Shown here: piece after piece, positions 21,938 to 34,029 of the stretch | How the letters are laid out: each line of letters starts with the position of its first letter | Numbering within the stretch: position 1 is the first letter of the stretch | Assembly: GCA_033002965.1 (NCBI GenBank) | Contig: JAURVB010014693.1 | Coordinates: forward strand, 52,645-116,644 | Direction: 5' to 3' | DNA length: 64,000 bases | Source of the DNA: Piper betle | Taxonomy: Eukaryota; Streptophyta; Magnoliopsida; Piperales; Piperaceae | The notes under the pieces: model-generated | Told to the model about the DNA's origin: nothing | Database searches by the model: none | Seen by the model: only the letters and a program-made list of their open reading frames with translations | Program-made: the position numbers and the translations under genes

Positions 21938-24900
21938 GGCCGCCGGAGTCGCCGCCGGCGAGGAGGGAGCGGCTCGGATTTTGGTTCGGGTTCGGGTCGT
22001 TTAGTTCACAAATTAATATCACATATGGTTTGGGAATACATACGTATGTTAACTAACAGGGTGTTATTATGTCTTTAATTTAGATTAAATATTTTTAGAT
22101 AAAATAATGAAGTCATTACTATCTACATTGAATGAATGATAGTAAAATATTTTACTATTGAATTTTACTACATTCACAAGTCGGTGAAATTTTATTATTT
22201 TTAAACAATAGTCTTACATTTAGTATTGAAATATATAAATACTTATATAGTATAGCAAGACGTATTTTTTCCCAGGTAAATTGATGATGAGCCTGTACTT
22301 TAAATATTTTTTTGTTTCTTTCAATTAGCTGCTTAAGATATTTGTTAAGAGGATCATACGATCATGGTTCGACACAATAATTAAAAATCGGAATAGAGAA
22401 CTATCTACAAACTACTGAATTGTTTTGGGGAAGAATAATATCAAACGTGATGAAGGTAGTCATTAGAGTAGCTATTTGGTAAATTAGATGACAATTGGGA
22501 TCGAATTTGTGGAAGTTCGAAGGAGGATTGTTTGAACATATTGGAGAAAGAAGTTGGGTTTATTACTTCTCTTGGAACCGGGCGTTTTTTACATCAATTA
22601 TCTTTGTTGGGTATCAATCATTTTTTAGTAATTTCATCAAATGGGAAGTTGTGTTTTGTGGATGTTCAAACACTATGCAACGCGTTGGCTACTTATTTTA
22701 GTGTTTTTGTTAGTGTCTTTAAGCTTGAGGGCCTATGTTAAGGCAACTTGGACGGACGGCTAATCAGGATTTGAAAGAGTAGGTGGCTGCCGTTGTGCAC
22801 CTTATAAACATATATATATGTATGCAGTATTTTTCACGTCGCGCATGAATGTGTTTGGGCTGTATTCATTCAGATTGTTGTTTGTTGAATATTTTTTATA
22901 AAATTTCTAATTTTAATGAGTTTGATTTGTCCGATGCAAAATTTATAAACACTATTGTCGGAATGCTTAGCCTTCTACTTGCTCCAGTCGGCCAACGACG
23001 TCTTCTCCAAGTTCCCCTCCCTATCTTTCTTTCTTCTTTCTTTTATTTTTTATTTTTTAACACCAGCCACAGCGATTCAATTTTTGGTGCTTACCATGGA
23101 GTTTGCAGCAACAAATTGTCCAAATCGTGATTATATCAAATTGGTTTGGACTTTGGACTGTTTAGACACACTTTCTTCAACCAGTGTTTATTCAGGTTAA
23201 GGTAAGCCGTGGTGTTCTTCATGGGCAGCACCCATGAAAAGGGGGGCATAGATTTGAATTTGGTTGCAAGGGCGCTCTTCCACACCTTTGGCCCTTGTGC
23301 CCTTACTTAAACCAAAAACCTGCAAAGGTCCTGGGAGGGCACCTTTGTGCTGAATGGTGGTGGCACACACTTGGGAGTCACACCATAAGGCAGTTAGGCC
23401 GACCTCAGGAATTGCACTGTTGGTCTCGTAGGGGCTAGGGTTGATTTAAAATGGTTCCAAATACACGACAAGTAAACTAGATTTGTGAGGGACTCAATTT
23501 TAACATCTAACTAACTTTACTCAATCGAATAAAAAAAAAGTCAAGGCATGTAGCATCTAAACGTGGGTTCCAAATATTGAAGGAGGCTAAAACCGAACAA
23601 ATACATAGTATACTATATTCAAACCATAGCAAAAAGGTCAGACCTAATTAACCCGATTAGGGTGAAGACCAAACCAACATGAAAACCTGGACAAGCTGCC
23701 CTGGGTTTACAATGTGTAAATTTACCAACCATCTTTGAAATGTTAAATTCCCACTTAAATTGGTGAATTTATATTCACAAAGAATACCTATTACCTTATT
23801 AAAGCGGCTAACCGCACCCTCTGAAAGATGAAACCCTAAAGTAATAAGTTAAGAATGTTAGTTAAATTGGTTAATTATCTTGTCGAAGTGAAGCAGCTAC
23901 CTGCACCATGGTGAAATATAAACACCTAAGTACATAGCAATGATATTACAATTCAAACAAGAATCTTAATCAAATCAATCAAGTACTTTATGCACAAGGA
24001 TGATATTTAATTCATCAATATCGTTAATAGATCAAATAAAAACTCATGCAATGATTCCTCTTCGGTTTAAAAAGGTGAGACATTACAACAATCAAAAGAT
24101 GAATCGTATAGTTGGTAATTATTATGATATTTGGATTCATTATATGGTTGTTATTTTCCTCGAGAAGTATTTTGCATAGATTAAAACTCAACATACGATC
24201 TGTGCAACAAGTATTCATTGACTATACATTTAATATTTTGTATATTCAAATGTCAAATAATTTGTAATAAGTTGAAATTTAAATCTAACATAGTGAATGT
24301 TAATATTATGTTCCTAGTTGCTTCTATTAAATGACGTTGTCTAGGGTATAAAAAGCCATGTCGTCATTCTATCATTTAAAAATATTCACACTCTATCATT
24401 TTTATATATGTGTTTATATATATATATATATATATAAAAGCCACTTGGCTTGAGTAATGTGGAACTTGGATGAACTAACTTGAGTTACATCTGCACAACG
24501 CATATGAATACTATATTCATCACCCACAGTGCAAATATCAATCACCCTCTCTCTCGCATGGTGTTTTGATGCGTGCTCTAATTAAGTGGCTTCGTTAGTA
24601 GATAACCAAAAAAAATCCCCGGAGATCCTAGGCACTAAGTAGAATTTGATTAGACATATGTATTGGGTGTGCTTTCCCTTTAGGAAAAGTTCTATGAAGT
24701 GTTCTCTTTTAGGGGAGACATAAGAGTTTGCAGATCTAGACAGAGTCACCATTGGTCATGTATGTGAGAGAAGAAAGAGAAAGCATAAAACAATATAGAA
24801 CACCTCTTGGAAATGAAGAGCCAACTCCAAATACTACTTCCTGAGTATTGGAATCCTCACCAATGAGTCTCTTTTCATATTTCACAAATTCTTATTGAAT

Positions 24901-25433
24901 TCTTCATACCTCTTAGATTATCTTCATGTCTTCATGACTTCCCATGTGATTGAACGCTTTCTCATAAGAGGAAATATCTCCAATAATTCTCCCATTCTCG
25001 ACCATGAGAAATGCCTTGAAGAAAACTTCCATTAATACGTGTGCATCTTCTTGCTTCCATCAATGACAACACGGCCCATCGGTAACCAATGCGCATACAA
25101 GCGTAACACACTATCCCATAAGAGCCTCGTGCCATCTAAAACAGGGTTGTATATAGAATCCTATAACAACTCTGGGATTTCGACACTAGTCACATTTGAA
25201 AACAACCAAAGCATACTCAACTCTACTCGATTACGGGTCTTTGACCCACTAGCCTGAAAATGCTACGCCTCATTAGCATCAATCGGTTTCACCTTCTCCT
25301 TGCATCCGACACATCATGTCTTTTGGGCACAGTTCTCTTTATGGGTTTTCTCAATAAACAATTGTCCACCCTCTGGCTCAAATAGTGCACCCATGTTCAA
25401 AGCATCGCATACTTCAAGGTAAGTTAACCTTTC
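21938..25433. other. Non-coding region upstream of the PPR gene
   Basis: The first about 80 bp are GC-rich with GGGTTC repeats and probably form the PPR promoter/5' UTR. The rest is AT-rich. A patch at 23200-23450 has more GC but no frame. At 25040-25430 minus-strand frames give 70-85 codon stretches interrupted by stops, which I do not recognise. A TA microsatellite sits near 24416-24436. Confidence 0.5.
24640..24995. mobile_element. Rearranged Copia LTR fragment related to 33264-34029
   Basis: The part at 24645-24725 (ACATATGTATTGGGTGTGCT, then TTTAGG..AAGTTCTATG) matches 33750-33815 on the opposite strand. The part at 24799-24990 (GGAAATGAAGAGCCAACTCC, then ACTTCCTGAGTATTGGAATC) matches 33840-34025 on the same strand. 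So the two halves of the same LTR sequence are in opposite relative orientation here. Confidence 0.7.
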
Positions 25434-27712
25434 TGTAAAACCTATGACTTAAGTCAGGGTTTTGTAGTCTAAACCGGTCAGTTAAACATTTATTTTTAGT
25501 CAGGTTAATTTCAAAACACACGTACCGAGTTGAGGCTGGTCATGTGTGATGAACCATGAGAGTCATGTGTGCCGAAGTAAATGATGACAATGTTAGTAAG
25601 ACGACAGCAAAATGAGTTATCATAATATATCAAAGTACGCTGGTTTTGTCTTTATTTATTTTAATTAGATTGTAGAATTATTTTTAGGCCAAATAATGCA
25701 TTAGGATGCGTTACGGGCAGTTTGGGTGGGTTATTAGTTATAGAGCATGTCATTGTAATGTTGTGATGTTTTATGTAATTTTCCCTATTTTTTTGAATTT
25801 TTAGAATTATTACAAGTTAGTATTATTTTTCTAAAGTCAGAGTCAAGTCAAGTTTTAATTATGAGAGGACCATTTGTTTTTCTCACCGACCACTTATTTT
25901 CTCCCCTGACATCTATTTATTCCACACCTTCGACATCGTCACCATTCAGCCGTGACCATCCTCTTCACCCAACTTTCTTCTTCTTTTTCTCCCTTCCCTC
26001 TTCCCCACTATCCTCACTCAAGCCAGCCACAGCCTTGCTGCCGTTGCCACATGACCGACGACTAGGTATAAAAATTTATCTGATTTTATTTGATTGTTTT
26101 ATGATTTTGGTGCGATTGTAAATAGGTGTTGATTTAAATTTAAATGCATGTTAAAGGATGATAATAATGAATTAGAGTTTGAACTTAAATGAATGTAAAT
26201 AGATGTTGTCTTGTATGGTTTGATGAGGAGTGTAACATTCATGCATTATACTGGGCGTTAGCATTTAGTCTTGTTGTGTAGGTACGGAGTAGGAGCTCAC
26301 CGCCTAGGCGCATGGGCACGATTAGAGCTTCTATCAGGTTTGTTTAGGACTCGTTTCCTATTTTACTCTCTATTCTATTGTTTATTGTTTTATTATTTGC
26401 AGGACGAGTTAAGTGGTATTTTATCGGATCCCACTTAACCTGGGTCATTTAATCGATCGATCTTCCAGATTAATAACCCTCGAGGATGATGTCCCTCTAG
26501 TATGTTTTCAAAAATAAGATCTACTACAAGTTGCCTTCGGGCCTATTATAGAAATCCCTTCTTAGACCTATATATAGTTTTATTAAGTTTTCAGTGAGAC
26601 AAGAGATGGGAAAACCAACTCGTACGTACCATGAGCGGGTACACGTGCTAGTCAAAGTGGGCTCTAGATTAGTGAACAGGCTGTTACAATCTTGAGGGAT
26701 CCTTACAACTCCCATTTTGAGTTCCTCACACCCGGAGAAACGTGGAGGTTTATGGGTAATATTTAGTATAGCTCATGTATGGACTTGTGGTTCAAAGGGT
26801 ACTAAAGACGATTGCTTGAGAGTACTTGGTCTTCGTGCTCAAGGCCAGGTGAATTATGGAGGTAAGGAGTGGGCTTAGAATATACTAGTAGTCCCGAGGG
26901 ACCAACAAATAAAATGAGAAAATTGGTAGCAGCAAAACAGTCATTTTAGGATGCTACCGGGTCTGCGGCCTAGTGGCTCCTCAGTAGGTGCCCTTCAGAG
27001 AGTTCACGAGAAGTATATGAATGTTTTCTTTTATATGAGAGCTTGCTCTCATATTCAATTTATTATGTAGTTATATTTTTAGACCAGTAACACTAGTTAT
27101 TGATGTGTTTTATAATAGATATAGGTGATGATCATAAGTAGGATAAGCCAGCCTAAACGGAGGAACAGTGATGTCTCTTGCATACACACTTGTCAGACGA
27201 TAGAATGTTAATGTTTTGTTTATGTTGTCATTATATTGAGAATGATGTGATGTAATGCAATGTATGATAATGTGATAGTAATATTATGATTTGAAATAGA
27301 TATTAGTGTGCAAGTCAAATGATAAAAATGAAATGTGAAGAGAATGAATAGGTGGTGTGACAAAATTAAATGTTTATGTGAAAAATACGATGCAATGAAT
27401 GTACATTGATGTATATAATTATACATGTTGTTTTGATAGGGAAGCCCTCAATTGCACATTTAGGGGAGACTCTCTTTGTTTTATTTTATGAATTTTATCG
27501 TAATTATTTTTGTATGTAAACCACTTGTCATAACATCCATGTAGGAGCATTTTAGGGTTTTTGCACATTCATCCATGCATAGCGATTGACATCTTCCATC
27601 TTGAGACGTCGAGAGTAGATTTGTAGGAGTTAGGTTCAGGTTAACCGACCTAACTGGGACCAGTGACATTCTGGATCAGTTCCCGAGCATGAATCGGATT
27701 TGGGGTGTTACA
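25434..27712 (+). mobile_element. Solo LTR, Ty3/gypsy type (about 2.28 kb)
   Basis: The interval begins TGTAAAACCTATGAC and ends GGGGTGTTACA, a TG...CA LTR with short inverted ends (TGTAA/TTACA). The flanking 5-mers are CTTTC on the left and CTTTT on the right, a target duplication with one change. There is no primer-binding site, polypurine tract or coding domain, so only the LTR remains. The right flank is S-domain receptor sequence, so the element landed in or next to that gene. Family assignment rests on length and ends. Confidence 0.6.
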
Positions 27713-28506
27713 CTTTTTGTTTGAAATAGATCCATCAGCCAAAAACGAAGTGCGGAGATCATGTGTGAGACTCATCTCCACAAATATGTCAATCCTCTTA
27801 GTTGTTGATCCACCCCTGGCCTTTGTCAAGGTACTGATCAATCTCCAAAATGCAACAACAGTCCAACTGACTTCTCATGTAACTCATTCTCATTGATACT
27901 CACTATGTCCATTTTTCTTACGCAAAGGATCCAATTCATGCTTTGATAGATAGATATACAAATCTTAGTCGCTACCGGTGTAGCTCTCCTTAAGATCTAG
28001 TAGTCTACTAGTCCAGTGCAAACACCTGGGAGAAGGCCCAAAACTGACGTTGGCATTGGAATACACACTACAGGAGCAATTCATCAAACACTGATACACA
28101 CACTCTCCTGCACTCAAATTCAGCTTGCACATGGGAAGATCCGGCAACTTGATCGGCTGCAACCTCCTGAACCCATCCCCCTCACCGCACTGGGTGCCGT
28201 CCGGCCTCTTGTAGCTAGTAGACCAGTTGCCATCGCTCCACTCCGCCAGCCTAGTCCGCTGGGTGCCAAGCATGTACTCGCGCTCGAGCAGCCTATTGCG
28301 GTTGCAGACACCATTAGGACCGCAATGGGAGTAGAAGTGGCAGGGGATCCGGGGCTTGTTCCACACCAGGTCCCAAACCTCTGCCTCCGGCAGCCATGTC
28401 CACTGCTCCAGTATGCTTAGGGAGGAGTTGAAGACAAAGATTGTGAGCGCCATCTCGTCCACCACTATGACGACGGCCTGTCAAACTTGATGCACCATTG
28501 TCAACC
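27713..28506 (-). pseudogene. S-domain (G-type lectin) receptor-like kinase fragment
   Basis: The minus-strand frame at 28465-27965 reads WTWLPEAEVWDLVWNKPR, then CHFYSHCGPNGVCN (the EGF-like cysteine cluster), GNWSTSYKRPDG, CGEGDGFRRLQPIKLPD, and a PAN-domain stretch, ECVYQCLMNCSCSVYSNANV. These are the S-locus glycoprotein, EGF-like and PAN parts in the usual order. It continues past a stop as DLYIYLSKHELDPLRKK, the usual end of the PAN/linker. The kinase domain is not visible and the N-terminal lectin is cut off at 28506 by a solo LTR. Stops and the two flanking LTR insertions make it a pseudogene. Confidence 0.75.
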
Positions 28507-28511
28507 ACTAT
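28507..28511 (+). repeat. Target site duplication ACTAT, left
   Basis: ACTAT precedes the LTR start TGTAAAGACCC and is repeated exactly at 31043-31047. Confidence 0.85.
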
Positions 28512-31042
28512 TGTAAAGACCCGGAAATATATATATATATATATTCGACGCGGTGGGATCGAACGTTGGTATCCATGAATTTATTTAAATTATTTACCCG
28601 CTACCCGGTTAATTATTAATTACCCGGTCAAGTGGAAAGTATTAGTTAACCGGTTAAGTAAACCATACCATTTAACCATTTAAACTAGTAAAGTGAACCG
28701 TATCACTTACCCATTTACCCGACAACGAAGTGTGTTTTCATATACCCTAGGCCTTCTTTCATTATATAAGGAGGAGGGGGGCGTCATTCACATAAGTCTC
28801 TTTGGACAGATGCCGGTTTCCCTTGTTTTGGTAAATTTCTTCCTCTCTTCTTCTTAGTTTGCATGCATACATATAATAAAAATTATAATAAACTAGATAA
28901 TCATGGAAACTAAAACCTGAAATCAACAAGAAAAAGGAGAATTAAACTGGACTAGAACCAGAAATCCACCCAGGAATGTAAATTGTTGCCGTGCAGAAAT
29001 TCTTGGTTGCTTGTGATTAATTACAGCGAAAAGTCATAATCTTTTGCTAATCAGTTGCTGCATCAACGTCCTTATGCATGTTGTAGTAATTATAAGTTAG
29101 ATTTCATAGAATTTATGGCCAAGGATGGTAGCACGTCCTGCTGAATTGCAGCAATAGCACCATGGCGATTGTATCACAAACAGTTGCATATAACACGCAG
29201 CAGTGTAGTGTTTCTCTTCTTCTGGGCGTTGGGTTGTTGTGCGGGAAGAAGGGGTCGCCTTGGGCGGTGCTGCTGGCCACGTCAGAGTCGCCATAGCAGC
29301 AAGTCGAGGTTGCCATGGCTGCTGGTTAGTCGCCTTGGTGGTGCAGAACAAGGTTGCCCTGGATAGTTGCTGCCAATTGGATTGCTAGGGAAGGGAAACA
29401 ATTGGTGAAGGACATGATCTGGATTTGGGTTGTAGGAGAAGAGGTTGGAGTGGTTTTGGCTGGAGAAGAGAAAGGCTGATGGGAAGAAGAAGAAGACTGG
29501 TTTTGGGTAGACTGACGGGAAAGAAGAAGAAGAAGAAGAAGAGGATGACAGTTTTGTAATTTCTGTTTGACTCGATACGGGTTGAGTTAAAAATCATAAT
29601 AATAATACCAACTCGTATTAAAATCATTAAAATAATTAATTTAAAGGGATACGAGTTAAGTGGTCAAAATAATAAATTTATAAATTATTACATGAAATTA
29701 ATAAATTTCGATCAGGATAAACGGTAATTAATTAATCGGCTTATTAAAAGCGATTAACTTAAATTGAAGAGTTATGAGGAATATTTAATAAAGACTTCAC
29801 CTTTAGCATATAAAATTTATATTTGATAAATAAAAAGATTATTCTTATAATAAATTCGTAAAATAAAATAATGGATCAATAAAAGATAATCGTATAGAAA
29901 TCACGAGATAGCATAATTAATTAAATAAAGAAGTGTTGAACCTTATTGAATTAAATAAATTAATTAAGGTGGCATATATTAAATATTTAGTTGCGTGCAT
30001 TTTCGACGCGAGTAAAATTATACTAATGTATAATTTTATGCCCTCATTCATATTAGGGTTAGTGGATTACAGTCGGACGAACCCACAAGTCAGGTACGTA
30101 TAATAGGTAGAACATCGTATTTTCCTTGTTGGTAGCCTAGGTCGGCCTGAGCCTAGATTCGACTACCATGCACCGAGTGCAACCGGGGTCAATGAATTGA
30201 CTCAGTCTGACACTGGGTCGTGTTATGTGCGTGAATTTTGTAATGCATCGACATTGTTTTGGAGTAGTGATAGCCACCCCATAAAAAGGCTACGGTCGGG
30301 GTGAGTGAGGCACGTGACACTAGAGTTGGCAGTGAGAGCTTCCCCACAAATCGCGGGCATAGCAATCACCTGAGTGCAGTGATAGCCGCCCCACAAAAGG
30401 CTACGACCGGGGTGTGCAAGGCATTGGCACTAGAGTGCAGTGATAGCCTCCCCATAAAAAGGCTACGGTCGGGGTGTGCGAGGCACTGGCACTAGAATGG
30501 TAGTGAGAGCTTCCCCACAAACGGGGCATAGCAATCACCTGAGTGCAGTGATAGCTACCCCACAAAAAGGCTACGGCCGGGGTGTGCGAGGCATTAGCAC
30601 TGGAGTGCAGTGAGTAGCCTCCCCATAAAAGGCTACGGCCGTGGTGTGCGAGATCACAGTGGACACCTCACGAATTGGTAGTGAGAGCTTCCCACAAACG
30701 GGGCATAGCAATCACCTGAGTGCAGATTAAAATAGTGGAATGTACATGTTTTGTTTTATCTATTATACTACTTAGTGTTGTAATCACTAACGCGGAATTG
30801 CCTCCGCAGGTGTGCAGATACGAGATTAAGTGATTGACATCTAGAGTATGGAGCAAAATAAATATGAGGACTCCTTTTTTTATTTAATTGAGAAATAAGT
30901 GTGGCTGCTGGGAAACGGTTCAAGACTGTGAGATCTTTATATATGTTATTATTTATAAAAAATGTTTGACATAATTACTTTACTTTTGAGTAACACCTAG
31001 CCAGTTAGGCCCACAATATCGTGAAAAAGGCGGGTCGTTACA
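28512..31042 (+). mobile_element. Solo LTR, Ty3/gypsy type (2.53 kb), with internal minisatellite
   Basis: The interval starts TGTAAAGACCCGGAAAT and ends CGGGTCGTTACA, flanked by an exact 5-bp duplication ACTAT, as expected for an LTR retrotransposon. No gag or pol remains, so it is a solo LTR, probably formed by recombination between two LTRs. A TA microsatellite lies at 28530-28546 and GC-rich frames near 29100-29530 match nothing. It has cut the N-terminal part of the S-domain receptor fragment from its remainder. Confidence 0.85.
30265..30725 (+). repeat. Minisatellite inside the solo LTR
   Basis: Five or so units of about 60-80 bp, with higher-order alternation, share AGTGATAGCC.CCCC.TAAAA, then AGGCTACGG.CGGGGTG, a GTGCGAGGCA box and CACTAGAG, alternating with AGTGAGAGCTTCCCCACAAA and GCATAGCAATCACCTGAGTG. 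The final unit closes near 30725. Confidence 0.8.
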
Positions 31043-31047
31043 ACTAT
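31043..31047 (+). repeat. Target site duplication ACTAT, right
   Basis: Exact copy of 28507-28511, immediately after the terminal CA of the LTR. Confidence 0.85.
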
Positions 31048-31199
31048 CATATGAGGAGGGAAATATTTTAACACATCTCCCTTCCCGACTCATGTGCAAT
31101 GTTCTCTGTCTCCCCTAATTGGAACTTCTAGCATATCTCCCATATTCGTATAGAAGAAACACCTTTGCTAGCATCGTCTAATAATCATTTTTTAAAAAA

Positions 31200-32250
31200 A
31201 ATACAAGAACCCTTCTCAGAAGATCATGGTCGGTCGATGGTGCAATCCACTAGGTAATCCCGTCAATCACCTCAATGACCTTACGGGCAAACTCCCTTAG
31301 CCCTTTGACCACCTATCCGTTTAACGCCTGAATACCCGCATGAACCACTTTCGATGCCATCACCAGCCCATTGGTTCCGTTGAGCACTGCTCCGCTAGCT
31401 TCGCAGATCACAAGGCCGATCAGGTTGCCGAAGTAGGCATCTAGCACCGGTGGGTCTACCCGTGTCTGACAGTCAGCAGGAAATCCCAAATAAACGGTTT
31501 TGTCCACGTGTCCACTGGCCTTTGTAAGACAGACCCAAACGTATGAATAGATTGCAACGAAAGAAGATGGTCGGGTACCAGTGATGGACATGATCAGGTC
31601 ATAGAGCCTTTCGATCTGGTCTTGGGTAAGGGTAAAGGTAGCCCGGATGGTTTGTCCCCCTAGGGTGCCTGCATTCCCCGAGTCTCTTAGATCAGCTTGC
31701 TTCATGGCAACAAGCTCCTTCAAGTCCTCCATAAATCTCATCTTCTCTTCCTCAAGCTCCAATAGAGCTCCCCTTTTGTATATAGATGCCTCTAGTAATG
31801 CCGAGGGTCACCGCCAGAGCGGTGAATCGCCACCCATGACTTCAATAAGCGAGTGTAGCTATTGCCATCCACGGCCTTTGGTGAATCATCATCCCAAGAG
31901 AGAAGTCGGTGCTAGGGACGATGGTGAACTACAGCGCCAGCACCAAGAACCAGCCTCGGTTGTCCGCCGACAGTAGGAGAGGGACCAGTGGACACGAGAG
32001 CTTCATGTCCATGGCATCATCAGCCATGATGGCCGAGAAGTCGTCATCCTACTCGGCAACGAGCAGCGAGACCAAGTCGCCGTCTACGTACTCGATGGTA
32101 GATCGTATTGTGTTGCACTGGTAGAAGAAGAGGCGCTTAATGGGGCCCATGAAATGCCAGACAACATCAAAGAAGGTGAGGGGTACCACCATGAGGGGCA
32201 CAATGGCCGGCATCAGTGAAACCCAACACTGCTGCCATGAGGTGATGGAA
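31200..32250 (-). pseudogene. BAHD acyltransferase pseudogene (copy 1)
   Basis: BAHD enzymes move acyl groups from CoA to alcohols or amines. On the minus strand a short leader runs to LPLTFFD-like VVPLTFFDVVWHFMGPIKRL then FFYQC, the family N-terminal block. It reaches DGDLVSLLVAE and a TAG at 32049-32051, then continues DDFSAIMADDAMD and PLVPLL. Another minus frame (31762-31313) holds TFTLTQDQIERLYDLI, SSFVAIYSYVWVCLTKA, YLGFPADCQTRVDPP and YFGNLIGL, the central BAHD blocks. I do not see an HXXXD site or DFGWG. The frame changes between blocks and a stop follows ALNG, so it is decayed. It most resembles anthocyanin/aromatic acyltransferases, a family-level guess. Confidence 0.75.
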
Positions 32251-32574
32251 GGGTGGTGTGGAGGTTCAATACCAGGCCAACCCAAGATGCTTGTCGTCGC
32301 CTGCATTTTCCAAGTTTGGCTTCGAGGAGCTATCCCAAGCTCGGCCACAGTGCAGCTCAACTCATCCCTCCCCCACCAGCACCCGGAATCTGTTGTCCGG
32401 GATGTCCAATAGTGAGTTGGTTACCACATTGCAATTCTGCGCGTCAAAACAATCGAGAAAGGTTCTGTCTTTGTGCTTTACTTTCATCATTCTGTTTTTG
32501 CTAGATTTGTATAAGGTTGAACCAGTAAATGATGATGGTGCATCAGAGGAAGATGATTATGCCATCTTTGTTGT

Positions 32575-33010
32575 GCATGACAGGCAACCCCATCGACGAC
32601 CGCTAGAGGTGCGACGCCAACTAGGCATTGAACCAGCAGCGCGTTGCCGAGTGCAGCATCGGCTTCGGCCGCAATGCCCTGGGCGGCAAGGGCAGGCAGA
32701 TCTACATCGCCACCAACTAGTTGGACAAGGACGCGGTGAACCTGATGTCGGGGAGCCTCTGGTTTGGCATCATCCAAGAGGAGTCGCTCTGGACCACCTT
32801 CACGTCAGACATGTTGATCCACCTTTGGGAGGAGCTTCTGGTGAACAGCTTCAAGACCATCAACGGCAGCAGGCAAAACATCCACTTCGCCGGCAGCGCC
32901 TGCATCACCCTCTAGTATGTCTCTAATGTCATCATCCACAACTTGCACATCCACCACTGCGTGCCGGTGGGGAATGCCAACGTCTGGTTGAGCCCTAGCC
33001 TTCCCTTCAT
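32575..33010 (+). pseudogene. Pectate lyase pseudogene with four TAG stops in one frame
   Basis: Pectate lyase cleaves de-methylated pectin in cell walls. One plus frame reads TGNPIDDR-stop-RCDAN-stop-ALNQQRVAECSIGFGRNAL, then LMSGSLWFGIIQEESLWTTF, MLIHLWEELLVNSFKTINGS, HFAGSACITL-stop-YVSNVIIHNL and HIHHCVPVGNANV. This matches the conserved N-terminal half (family: NPIDDCWRCDPNW, then SFKTIDGRG, ACITLQYVTNIIIH). TAG codons at 32604, 32622, 32718 and 32913 share one frame. Three of them replace expected Trp, Trp and Gln codons, that is TGG or CAG changed by one transition. There is no indel until the Copia junction near 33035, where the gene is cut and the C-terminal catalytic half is lost. 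Confidence 0.8.
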
Positions 33011-33035
33011 CAGTACAAGCTGGAGTAGCACTCAA

Positions 33036-33250
33036 TGGTGGACTAGAATTCGACGACTTAGGAGGACCAAGAATTGGGTCATATAAATCCTTAATGAATA
33101 AATAATCAATCATATGACCCTTTTAGTAATGCTAATTAGACTTACCCTCAAGGGCGACCATCTTAACATATTTCTCATCTTTTATCTTGATTCAAAAGAT
33201 TACTACCCAAAACCAAGACAAAAGAAAAGAACCAAAACACAAACCAAAAC
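33036..33250 (-). mobile_element. Copia gag start, truncated
   Basis: Just inside the primer-binding site the minus strand gives MVALEGKSN-like sequence and then MIDYLFIKDLYDPILGPPKS. This resembles Copia gag starts with (W)K..M..YLF.KD.Y..P. It stops at the junction with pectate lyase sequence near 33035, so nearly all of the internal region is missing. Confidence 0.55.
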
Positions 33251-33262
33251 TCTGATACCACT
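33250..33262 (-). promoter_or_regulatory. Primer-binding site for initiator methionine tRNA
   Basis: On the minus strand TGGTATCAGAG directly follows the LTR end (CCCAACA, then AG). It is the complement of the 3' end of initiator Met tRNA, the standard plant Copia primer. The downstream side is therefore toward lower coordinates. Confidence 0.85.
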
Positions 33263-33263
33263 T

Positions 33264-34029
33264 GTTGGGATTTTCCATATTGTGTGTTTTGACTAGACAA
33301 ACCAATAAAGGATAAAAAATAGATGACACACAAATCAAAAGTGGAAACTTTTCAATTGAAAGAAAACCACAACCAAAAACACATGTTGTGTGTTTTGACA
33401 AGGCAAACCAATAGAGGATAAAAGATAAATGACACACAAATCAAAAGTGAAAACTTTCCAATTGAAAGAAAACCACAACAAAAAATATGAGATGAGTAAA
33501 AGTACTCCTTAATGAGTGAAACCACTCCCCAATACATGTGAATAACTCCACCTAATACATGTAAAAAATCCTACCCAAGTGTGAAAAACTCCACCCCAAT
33601 AAAAGTATAAAACTCTACCCAAATGAATAACACTACTCCCTATTACAAATAATAGACAAAAAATAAAGAAAGAAAAGAAATTAACCACTGTTGATTTTGT
33701 CGAAGAACCTGAAGTCATATCTTCTGCTCACAACGAATAATTTCTCATGTTTCCCTAAAGAGAAAACTCCATAGAACTTCCCTAAAAGGAAAGCACACCC
33801 AATACATATGTCCAATCACACATTTATAAACTAGAGAAGTGGAACACCTTTTGGAAATGAAAAGTCAACTCCAAATATTACTTCCTGAGTATTGGAATCC
33901 TCATCAATGAGTTTTTTCTTTTATTCTATAAATTCTCATTAAATTCCCTGTACCTCTTTGATTATCTTCGTATCTTCATGACTTCTCATGTGATTGAACA
34001 TTTTCTTATGAGAGAGAATATTTCCAACA
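33264..34029 (-). mobile_element. Copia 5' LTR (about 766 bp) with internal tandem repeat
   Basis: On the minus strand it starts TGTTGGAAATATTCTC and ends AATCCCAACA, with inverted ends TGTTGG/CCAACA, and is followed by a Met-tRNA primer-binding site. Inside lies a tandem pair of about 102 bp at 33290-33385 and 33386-33485 (GACACACAAATCAAAAGTG, TTGAAAGAAAACCACAAC in both). I see no clear 5-bp duplication because the other LTR is absent. A broken relative is at 24640-24995. Confidence 0.75.

Noticed and set aside
21662..22078. Plus-strand open frames of 108-138 codons over the PPR start
   Set aside because: They come from GC-rich antisense sequence and their arginine/glycine-rich translations match nothing.
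28016..28420. 134-codon plus-strand open frame
   Set aside because: It is the antisense of the S-domain fragment, which has clear homology and cysteine spacing on the minus strand.
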